A DNA stretch of 64,000 nucleotides from Candidatus Zhuqueibacterota bacterium (lineage in GTDB: Bacteria > Zhuqueibacterota > QNDG01 > JABMRT01), in assembly GCA_013202295.1 (NCBI GenBank), contig JABMRT010000038.1:62001-126000 (forward strand), read 5' to 3'. Position 1 is the stretch's first letter; every line of letters starts with the position of its first letter. The notes beneath the pieces were generated by a model that was given only the letters and a program-made list of their open reading frames with translations, was not told the DNA's origin and searched no databases. The position numbers and the translations under genes are program-made. Of the stretch, positions 56,228 through 64,000 are shown piece after piece.

Positions 56228-58042
56228 ATGAATCCACTCTCAGTGCCAGCCATTTGTATAACCGCTGTTAGTTTTTATGTCGGTTTCTATCACCTGTTCC
56301 TGTACGGGCGAAGACAATCGAAAAATCGTGTTGATTTGACGTTTGCGATCAGCTGTTTTACAATGGCACTGTATGATCTTTTCAGTGTCATGTCTTATAA
56401 CAGTTCATCTATTGAACAGGGATTCTTTTGGCAGAAGGCACAGATTTCAACCCTGTCGCTGATCGGCATTGCATTTTCCTGGTTTATTGATGATTATTTA
56501 AACGTGAAATCACACAAAGTCAGGAATATTTTTACTGCCTATTTTTCCATTGCTACGATATTTATATTTTTTGACCGGACCGGATTGTCCTGGAGAATAA
56601 ATCATCCAAATATAAAACATATTCAATTTCCCTTTTCGCTTCAGATGACCTATTATGAAGTTGAAACCGGGCCATTCATTACATCGCTGAGTGTAATGGG
56701 TCTTCTCGTGTTTGTTTATGTTTTTTTCCGGGGGGTTCAGGAGTGCCGTGCCGGACGTAAAGATCGTGCTATTCCGCTCTTTCTTACCACGTTCTTTTTT
56801 TGTGCGGGATATTTCAATGATTCCTTAGTTCTTTTTAACGTCTATTCGTTTATTTATATAATTGAATTCGGTTATATGGGCATTGTCTTATTAATGGCAG
56901 ATTCGCTTTTAAAAACGGTGGTTGAGAGCGCTGATTTGAAAGAGAAATTTGAGGAGTCAGAAAAAAAATACCGTGATCTGGTTGATCAGTCTCTTGTGGG
57001 TATTTTTATTGTCCAAGGTGACCAGTTCGTTTTTTCCAATAAGCGATTGGCGGAAATTTTTGAATGTAACCTTCAGGATCTTGATAATCAGATATTTACC
57101 AGCCTGCTTTCTCCTGATCAGATCGCGCTCCTCTTTGGAAAAATGGAAAAATGGAATGAAGAAGTTGGTCGCACTGAACTTACGGCAAGGACTAAGAATA
57201 ACAAAGAGATTAAGCTTGAGGTGTTAGCCAGCCGGATTCTCTATAACGGGAGTCCAGCAATTCAAGGTTCGGTGCTCGATATTACCGTTAAGAAAGAAGC
57301 GGAGGAAAAACTTAGAGAAACGGCTATCGCGCTGGAGCGATCCAATATTGAACTGAAGCAATTTGTCTCAGTGACTTCGCATGAATTGCAGGAGCCTCTG
57401 CGCAGCGTGGCAAGTTTTATTCAATTATTAAAACAAAAATACTACGAAAAACTGGATTCAGACGCCAATCTGTATATTGAATATGCTGTTCGCGGCGTGA
57501 ACCGGCTGCATGATCTCATCAATGATTTCCTGATGTATTCGAGAATCACCAATCAAGCGATTCGTATGGAGCCCGTGGATAGCGCAAGTGTGCTGGATTC
57601 GGTGATTTATGAATTGGAACCATTGATTCATAAATCGAAGGCAAAAATTACATATAATTCGCTGCCAATCGTCAGGGCGGATAAGGAAGCACTGACGCAT
57701 GTATTTAGATATCTGATCGACAATGCAATAAAATATCAGAAATCTGAACAGCCATTAATTGATATTGACACAGAACGGCTGGACAAAGAATGGCAGTTCA
57801 GTATCCAGGACAATGGCATCGGTATCGATTCGCAACATTTTAACCGGATTTTTGAAATATTTAAGCGGCTGCATCGTCGTGATCAATACAGCGGGACCGG
57901 GATCGGTCTGGCCCTGTGTAAGAAGTTGATCGAACTTCACGGGGGACGCATATGGGTTGAGTCGGCAGAGGATAAAGGATCCTGTTTTAATTTTACAATC
58001 CCGGTTCAAGACGAATCCATTGAATTATGGACAACCCAATAA
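56228..58042 (+). CDS. Sensor histidine kinase: N-terminal multi-TM sensor, PAS, HisKA, HATPase
   Basis: KKYRDLVDQSLVGIFIVQGDQFVFSNKRLAEIF (PAS); VSVTSHELQEPLRSVASFIQLL (HisKA); FSIQDNGIGIDSQHFNRIFEIFKRLHRRDQYSGTGIGLALCKKL. Confidence 0.93.
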   Translation: MNPLSVPAICITAVSFYVGFYHLFLYGRRQSKNRVDLTFAISCFTMALYDLFSVMSYNSSSIEQGFFWQKAQISTLSLIGIAFSWFIDDYLNVKSHKVRNIFTAYFSIATIFIFFDRTGLSWRINHPNIKHIQFPFSLQMTYYEVETGPFITSLSVMGLLVFVYVFFRGVQECRAGRKDRAIPLFLTTFFFCAGYFNDSLVLFNVYSFIYIIEFGYMGIVLLMADSLLKTVVESADLKEKFEESEKKYRDLVDQSLVGIFIVQGDQFVFSNKRLAEIFECNLQDLDNQIFTSLLSPDQIALLFGKMEKWNEEVGRTELTARTKNNKEIKLEVLASRILYNGSPAIQGSVLDITVKKEAEEKLRETAIALERSNIELKQFVSVTSHELQEPLRSVASFIQLLKQKYYEKLDSDANLYIEYAVRGVNRLHDLINDFLMYSRITNQAIRMEPVDSASVLDSVIYELEPLIHKSKAKITYNSLPIVRADKEALTHVFRYLIDNAIKYQKSEQPLIDIDTERLDKEWQFSIQDNGIGIDSQHFNRIFEIFKRLHRRDQYSGTGIGLALCKKLIELHGGRIWVESAEDKGSCFNFTIPVQDESIELWTTQ

Positions 58043-58094
58043 GGGATAAGAGAAATTGTCTCATCACCTTATCCCCGGAGGTGCAACATTGTAC

Positions 58095-58892
58095 ATGGTT
58101 TTGATTATAATTCTTCTGAGTATACTACTTGTCAGTATTGCCTGGATGATCAGGCAGAACCGTGAGATCAGAAAACTCAGGATAGAAAAGGATGAAATGT
58201 CGATTCATATCAAAAATATAAAGAATGATATGGAAGATATGCGATATGCGATTGTGCATGATCTTTCGGCGCCACTGCGCGCAGTGCACGGATTTTGTGA
58301 GATTATACAAAAACAGATGAAAGGATTAATGTCAGCGGAAGTAAATGAATTCCTTTCTCTCATTCATGAAAATACGTCTGTTATGAAAAGTATGATCGCA
58401 GATGTAGGTGAGTACTATCGTGTTATGAATTGCTCCTTGCAGATCGAACTGATCGATTTAAATTCTCTGATAGAAGACTGTTTTGAACTGTTGATTGAGA
58501 AACAGGAGCCGGATTCTGTTCAGCTCAAGATGCAGCCATTGCCCTCAGTCCAGGGCGATCGAGGATTGCTCTTCATCATGATTGCACAACTCCTGTCAAA
58601 TGCCATGAAATTTTCGAACGGTCGAAAACCATCCATAATTAATGTCATGCAGGATGGTGAATTCATTCTGATTCAAGACAATGGCGTCGGATTTGATATG
58701 GCATATAAAGACAAAATATTCAAGTTATTTCAACGTCTGCATGTAAAAGAACAATTTAAAGGCAACGGTACAGGATTGGCTATTGTCAACCAGATTATTC
58801 AGCGACATAATGGGTCGATCTCGATTGAATCAGAGTCAGGTCAGGGGACATGTGTTTATTTTCAAATTCCTGAATTTATGAAAAGAACTTGA
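58095..58892 (+). CDS. Membrane-anchored histidine kinase (ATG inside the ORF given as 58056..58892)
   Basis: MVLIIILLSILLVSIAWMI TM; RYAIVHDLSAPLRAVHGFCEII; LIQDNGVGFDMAYKDKIFKLFQRLHVKEQFKGNGTGLAIVNQII. Confidence 0.9.
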   Translation: MVLIIILLSILLVSIAWMIRQNREIRKLRIEKDEMSIHIKNIKNDMEDMRYAIVHDLSAPLRAVHGFCEIIQKQMKGLMSAEVNEFLSLIHENTSVMKSMIADVGEYYRVMNCSLQIELIDLNSLIEDCFELLIEKQEPDSVQLKMQPLPSVQGDRGLLFIMIAQLLSNAMKFSNGRKPSIINVMQDGEFILIQDNGVGFDMAYKDKIFKLFQRLHVKEQFKGNGTGLAIVNQIIQRHNGSISIESESGQGTCVYFQIPEFMKRT

Positions 58893-58940
58893 ATCAACAG
58901 AATGTTATTTGTAATATAGTAGTAATTCTTTTTATTTGTA

Positions 58941-60914
58941 TTGGAGGGAATTCTGGAGCAACAGATACACATTCTCATTTTAGAAGATGTATCCACAGAT
59001 GCCAAGCTTATTGAGTTGGAATTGAAGAACGCCAAGTTGCCGATTCTTACAAAACAAGTCACCAATAAAGAGCAGTTTGTAAAAGCCTTGGATGAATTCA
59101 ATCCCGATTTAATTCTCTCAGATTATTCGTTACCCGAATTCACGGGAATGTCAGCGATTGAGATGGCCCAGGAGAGGGATAAGCATATCCCCCTGATTGT
59201 TGTGACCGGAGCCATTGACGAAGAAACTGCTGTGGATTGTATGAAAGCAGGTGCTGTCGATTATGTTCTTAAAGATCATCTTGGTCGACTTGTTCCCGCT
59301 GTAAAGAGTGCCCTTGAGAAGCGTAAGGCCACACAAGAGCGGATTAAAGCTGAAACTGCATTGGTGGAATCCGAAACACGCTATAGGCGCCTGTTTGAAT
59401 CCGCACGTGAAGGTATCTTGATTGTCGATGGTGATTCGAAGCAGATCACAGATGCCAATCCTTTCATGTTAAAACTGCTTAATGAAGGTATTGAGAATAT
59501 TAAAGAACAAACACTTTGGGAGATCGGGCTTTCGCTGGACAAAGAGACCGTACAACAAGCCCTCAAGGATTTCAAGCTGGATGATTATGTCCATTGGGAT
59601 GATATCACTCTTGAAACTCGGAACGAAAATAAAATCCATGTTGAAGTCAGCTATAATGAATGTCTCATGGATGGCAAGCGGGTCGGGCAATGTAATATCC
59701 GGGATATTTCAGGCCGAAAAGAAGCCGAAGAAGAACGTGAAGTCATGCGTGAGCAATTGTTTCAATCTCAGAAAATGGAAGCCATCGGAGCGCTTGCAGG
59801 TGGTGTGGCACATGATTTTAATAACATGATGACAGCCATCCAGGTCAGTGCCGATGTGGCTATGATGAAGATCGATGAGAACGAGACTGTGTTTATGGAT
59901 TTTAAAGAGATCCGGCAAGCTGCGCTTCGTGCTGCCGGTCTGATTCGACAGCTCCTTTTATTCAGCAGAAAACATCCTATGGAGTTCACGCTGATCAATG
60001 TGAATACGGTTATTGAGAATTTGATTAGCATGCTCTATCGACTGATCGGAGAAGACATTTCAATTGAAACAGATTTTGAAGACAGTCTCTGGACAGCTCG
60101 CGCTGATATTGGAAACATTGAACAGGTCATCATGAATCTGACTCTAAATGCGCGGGATGCCATGCCGGATGGCGGCAGGTTGATGATCCAAACTAAAAAC
60201 ATAAACATTGATGCTGAATTGTGCAAAACAATGCCCGAGGGTCGAGAAGGCAAATTTCTGTGCCTTTCCATCGGAGACACGGGTATCGGTATGAGTGACG
60301 AGATTGTTCAAAGGATCTTTGAGCCCTTTTATACAACCAAGGATGCAGGAAAAGGCACAGGGCTTGGTCTGGCTGTGGTTTATGGTATTGTCAGCCAGCA
60401 TAATGGCTGGATTCATATCAATTCGACACCGATGAAAGGATCTACTTTTCAGGTATTCCTGCCTGGGATTGAAGATCATCCTGATGAATGGGTTGAGCCA
60501 AAAGAGCAGATTGATTTACTTCGCGGCGATGGAGAAAAGATACTGATTGTCGAAGATGAAGAGAAGGTGCGTGAATTTACCAGCCGGGCTCTGCAACGAT
60601 GTGGATATACTGTTCTTGTCTGTAAAAGTGCTGAAGAGGCACTCGTTGCTTTTAAAAGAGAGAAACAGGATATTGATTTGGTTTTTTCGGATGTGGTACT
60701 TTGTGACAGAAACGGAATTGAAATGATTGAAGAGATGCTCGTACAAAAAGCAGATCTCAACGTGCTTCTTTCTAGTGGATATATGGATCAGAAATCACAA
60801 TGGCCAATTATTCGTGAGAGGGGTTTTCCGTTTTTACAAAAACCCTATGCACTTTCCGGTCTGTTGCAAGCGACACATGATGCCATTCATTCGGTTTCTT
60901 CTACAAAGAAATAG
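58941..60914 (+). CDS. Hybrid sensor kinase: REC-PAS-HisKA-HATPase-REC (TTG start)
   Basis: HILILEDVSTDAKLIELELKNAKLPILTKQV (REC); GALAGGVAHDFNNMMTAIQ; GDTGIGMSDEIVQRIFEPFYTTKDAGKGTGLGLAVVYGI; ILIVEDEEKVREFTSRALQRCGY (REC). Confidence 0.93.
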   Translation: MEGILEQQIHILILEDVSTDAKLIELELKNAKLPILTKQVTNKEQFVKALDEFNPDLILSDYSLPEFTGMSAIEMAQERDKHIPLIVVTGAIDEETAVDCMKAGAVDYVLKDHLGRLVPAVKSALEKRKATQERIKAETALVESETRYRRLFESAREGILIVDGDSKQITDANPFMLKLLNEGIENIKEQTLWEIGLSLDKETVQQALKDFKLDDYVHWDDITLETRNENKIHVEVSYNECLMDGKRVGQCNIRDISGRKEAEEEREVMREQLFQSQKMEAIGALAGGVAHDFNNMMTAIQVSADVAMMKIDENETVFMDFKEIRQAALRAAGLIRQLLLFSRKHPMEFTLINVNTVIENLISMLYRLIGEDISIETDFEDSLWTARADIGNIEQVIMNLTLNARDAMPDGGRLMIQTKNINIDAELCKTMPEGREGKFLCLSIGDTGIGMSDEIVQRIFEPFYTTKDAGKGTGLGLAVVYGIVSQHNGWIHINSTPMKGSTFQVFLPGIEDHPDEWVEPKEQIDLLRGDGEKILIVEDEEKVREFTSRALQRCGYTVLVCKSAEEALVAFKREKQDIDLVFSDVVLCDRNGIEMIEEMLVQKADLNVLLSSGYMDQKSQWPIIRERGFPFLQKPYALSGLLQATHDAIHSVSSTKK

Positions 60915-60955
60915 TTGATGCGTTCAATCTGCCTTCTTCGATAAGGGATAAAGCA

Positions 60956-63274
60956 ATGAATCCGTACAAGATACTTATTTTTGAAGATGAATCAATCATT
61001 GCGATGGAATTGAAACGTAAACTTGAGCAGATAGGGTACGTGATTCCCGCTATTGAGTCTTTTGGTGAAAAAGCAATTGAGATGGTTGATCGACACGATC
61101 CCGATCTCATATTAATGGATATTATGCTCGAAGGTCAGGTTGACGGGGTGCAAGCCGCGACTCGAATCCGTGAGAAGAAAGATATCCCTCTTGTATTTCT
61201 GACGGCTTACTCTGATGATTGTACGATTCAAAGAGTCAAACAAATCGAACCGTATGGATATATACTCAAGCCATTTGACGAAAGAGAAATTAAAACAGTA
61301 ATCGAGCTGGCTCTTTATAAACATTCGATGCAGAAAAAAATAAAAGAGAATGAGCAGTGGCTCTCAGCTACGCTCAGAAGTATTGGTGATGCGGTAGTTA
61401 CCACCTCCACCGATGGTGTGGTGACCTATATCAACCCCGTGGCAGAATCCTTAACGGGATGGAAAAAAGAAGATGTTATGGGTCAATCCGTTGCTGAAAT
61501 ATTAATCATGCTTGATGCAGATACAAGGGAAACCATTCAAGATCCACTTCAAGAAGCTGTTCCACCTGAAAACAAAGACAATCAATCCAGTAATCGTATC
61601 TTGATTTCAAAGACCGGTGAAGAGATCTTTGTGGATGTAAGCTGTTCTCCAATCTTGACAGGACATCAGGAATCCAACGGTGTTGTGTTTACGTTCCGGG
61701 ATATGACACGCCGGAGACAGATGGAATCAGCACTGCGTCAAAGTGAGGAAAAGTTTCGTTCTTTGGTTGAAAACTCGCAAACTGGAATTCTCATCATTGA
61801 TAAATCATTTCAGGTCTTATACTCCAATGAAGAGGTGTCAAGGATTTTCGGGTACACCCGGGAAGATATAATAAACCACGATTTCAGAGATTTCCTTAAA
61901 GGCAGCAGCAAAGCTGAGTTGGTTGATCGGCATTTAAGGCGGCAAAAGGGTGAGTCGATACCGACTAGATACACCATGGAAATGATCAGCAAGAATGGTG
62001 AGATGAAAAAGGTTGAGGTCACAAGCTCCATCATTGAAGACAAGTTTGGGAACGCCCAGACTGTGGTTCAAATTCTTGATATCACACAACGGATCCAATT
62101 AGAAGAACAGCTTCGTCAAGCTCAGAAAATGAAAGCCATTGGAACGCTCGCAGGCGGAATTGCCCATGATTTTAATAATATCCTCACAGCTATTCGCGGC
62201 TGTACAGACATGGCTTTAAAAGAGGTTAGTGAATCTCATGCAGTTCATGCAGAGTTGATAGAAGTGCAGACGTCAGCCGAGCGGGCAGCAGATCTAACAC
62301 GACAACTTCTGGCGTTCAGCCGGAATCAACCTTTGCAATACAAGTATATTAATCTCAATAAAATTATTGAGAGCCTGTTAAAAATGCTGCACCGATTGAT
62401 CGGAGAAGATATCGGTGTTAGCACTTCTCTTGAGGAGAACATTTGGATTGTTAAAGCGGATCAGGGCAGCATTGAGGAAGTTTTAATGAATCTGGGTGTC
62501 AATGCGCAAGATGCTATGCCAAAAGGGGGTAAACTTCATATCAGCACGCGCAATATTACTTTAGATGAGACCTATTGTGAAAATATGCCAGAAGCCCGGC
62601 CGGGCCATTATGTTTGTCTGTCCATAGCAGATACAGGATTGGGCATGAATAAAGAAACCGTGCGTCGGATTTTCGAACCGTTTTTTAGCACAAAGGGTAC
62701 AGGAAAGGGGACAGGCCTTGGTCTTTCGGTGGTTTATGGAATCATTAAACAGCATGAGGGTTGGATTAATGTTTATAGCGAACCGAGCAAAGGTTCAATT
62801 TTTAGAATATATCTAGAACGAGCGGATGGTGATGTCTTTGAAACAGATGTCAAAGAGGTTGTTGAGCGCTATCAGGGAAAAGGAGAGCATCTGCTTGTGG
62901 TTGAGGATGAAGAAAAAGTACGATTACTAAGCAGTAAGGCACTTTCAAAATATGGGTATCAGGTCACATCGGTGAGTTCAATTGATGAAGCGATTCAAGC
63001 ATATAATGAGAATCCAAATAAATTTGATCTATTATTCAGTGATGTGGTTCTGACTGATGGGACCGGGCTTGATCTTATCGATCAATTACAGCCCATTTGG
63101 AAAAATCTCAAGGTTCTGCTCTGCAGCGGCTATACTGACCAAAAATCACAATGGCCGTTGATTCAAGAGCACGGATATCCATTTTTACCCAAACCTTTTA
63201 CATTGATTGAACTTTTAAAAAAAGTGAACTTTGCACTCCATGGCAAAGATGAATCGGAAAAATCTGAAAACTAA
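60956..63274 (+). CDS. Hybrid sensor kinase: REC-PAS-PAS-HisKA-HATPase-REC
   Basis: KILIFEDESIIAMELKRKLEQIGYV (REC); two PAS repeats; GTLAGGIAHDFNNILTAIRG; FEPFFSTKGTGKGTGLGLSVVYGI; LLVVEDEEKVRLLSSKALSKYGY (REC). Confidence 0.94.
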   Translation: MNPYKILIFEDESIIAMELKRKLEQIGYVIPAIESFGEKAIEMVDRHDPDLILMDIMLEGQVDGVQAATRIREKKDIPLVFLTAYSDDCTIQRVKQIEPYGYILKPFDEREIKTVIELALYKHSMQKKIKENEQWLSATLRSIGDAVVTTSTDGVVTYINPVAESLTGWKKEDVMGQSVAEILIMLDADTRETIQDPLQEAVPPENKDNQSSNRILISKTGEEIFVDVSCSPILTGHQESNGVVFTFRDMTRRRQMESALRQSEEKFRSLVENSQTGILIIDKSFQVLYSNEEVSRIFGYTREDIINHDFRDFLKGSSKAELVDRHLRRQKGESIPTRYTMEMISKNGEMKKVEVTSSIIEDKFGNAQTVVQILDITQRIQLEEQLRQAQKMKAIGTLAGGIAHDFNNILTAIRGCTDMALKEVSESHAVHAELIEVQTSAERAADLTRQLLAFSRNQPLQYKYINLNKIIESLLKMLHRLIGEDIGVSTSLEENIWIVKADQGSIEEVLMNLGVNAQDAMPKGGKLHISTRNITLDETYCENMPEARPGHYVCLSIADTGLGMNKETVRRIFEPFFSTKGTGKGTGLGLSVVYGIIKQHEGWINVYSEPSKGSIFRIYLERADGDVFETDVKEVVERYQGKGEHLLVVEDEEKVRLLSSKALSKYGYQVTSVSSIDEAIQAYNENPNKFDLLFSDVVLTDGTGLDLIDQLQPIWKNLKVLLCSGYTDQKSQWPLIQEHGYPFLPKPFTLIELLKKVNFALHGKDESEKSEN

Positions 63275-63795
63275 TGGGTATAAATGAAATTCACTCTCTC
63301 CTGTTTCAGAATACAATTATATCATTTTGCGATATTCTGTAACTATCGTGTTGAATTGCCTCATTTTTTGACCTCATAAAACTAGTTATCCATTCTAATG
63401 CAAGCTGGTATCCCTTTTGAATATTTCACTCTGTAATTTATGATATGAATTGAATAAGAGAATTTGAAGCTTTTAATGAGTTCGATTGAGTGAATTGCGG
63501 TATTAAATTTTCTTCAATGAGGGTATCCTGAGAATTATACAAGTTCTGAATATGAAACAGATTATGGTGGAAAATATTAGAAATATTGTGATCCAGCACT
63601 TTAAATGGCTTGATGAACTCAAAACAGTCCATATGTTATTTTTATCTCAATTATTTCCCCCAATATTTTATTATTAGTCGTTTTCCCTATTCAAATATGG
63701 AAAACTGCATAGTGAATTTGGAATAATCTGAATCGCTAATTTGATAATTTAGAATCGCATTAACTTGTCATAGAATATAAAATTAACGAGATCAG

Positions 63796-64000
63796 TTATT
63801 GTGTTTTTGAATTATTCGGGTTAAATATTCGCAAGGGAAGAGAAAATCCGAGTATGCTTACAAAACTGTAGAGTATGAGCGGCAGCATGACATATATGGA
63901 TTGATCGGTCAGGATCAGCTGTACATTCAATACAAAAGATAGAAGGTTGAAAAGACCGAACGCAAGCAGGGAGTGCACAATCGCGAGCAAAATCGTGGCA
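63796..64000 (-). CDS. C-terminal part of a membrane protein continuing beyond the window
   Basis: Open frame to the window edge: TILLAIVHSLLAFGLFNLLSFVLNVQLILTDQSIYVMLPLILYSFVSILGFSLPLRIFNPNNSKTQ*. Confidence 0.6.
   Translation of the reverse strand, partial: ATILLAIVHSLLAFGLFNLLSFVLNVQLILTDQSIYVMLPLILYSFVSILGFSLPLRIFNPNNSKTQ

Noticed and set aside
1-64000. CRISPR array or integrated prophage/transposon
   Set aside because: No regularly spaced direct repeats, cas genes, integrase, phage structural genes or transposase ORFs were recognised. REP-like palindromes are the only mobile-like signal.

Overview
A 64 kb bacterial chromosomal window, densely coding on both strands. It contains no prophage, no CRISPR array, no rRNA and no recognisable transposase. 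Left part (1-17.8 kb): mostly housekeeping genes: yebC, ruvC-ruvA-ruvB, queA, ispD, ispF, gltX, a LysM lytic transglycosylase, polA, tRNA-Leu(CAG), smpB, tyrS, PAP2, macro-domain and DinB-like genes. Middle (18.6-29.8 kb): a nitrite/nitric-oxide-themed respiratory and stress region. It holds nrfH-nrfA, a Crp/Fnr regulator with a near-perfect FNR-type box, an Rrf2 regulator coupled to a YgbA (nitrous-oxide-stimulated promoter) family gene, a ferredoxin-cupin pair, and a minus-strand operon. That operon encodes a 12-TM protein resembling a divergent heme-copper-oxidase subunit I, an undescribed 7-TM-like protein, an FGE-like lipoprotein and a heme-O-synthase-like UbiA. This is the best candidate here for something undescribed. 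Next come dtxR-feoA-feoB behind a DtxR-like operator, an AmmeMemoRadiSam-type radical SAM gene, tandem DUF5060/cellulase-like paralogs (one with a T9SS-type C-terminal sorting domain), a B12-binding radical SAM gene, gpmI, mlaE-F-D, an orphan AbiGi-like gene, M50 protease, MscS, MBL hydrolase, a DUF6057/heme-PD40 pair, GH26, and a run of four sensor kinases (two hybrid). Several REP-like palindromic repeat families are scattered between genes, and one lies inside a coding gene. The T9SS-like tail suggests an FCB-group organism, but taxonomy cannot be set from this window alone. All calls come from reading the sequence and supplied ORF translations; no database search was run.
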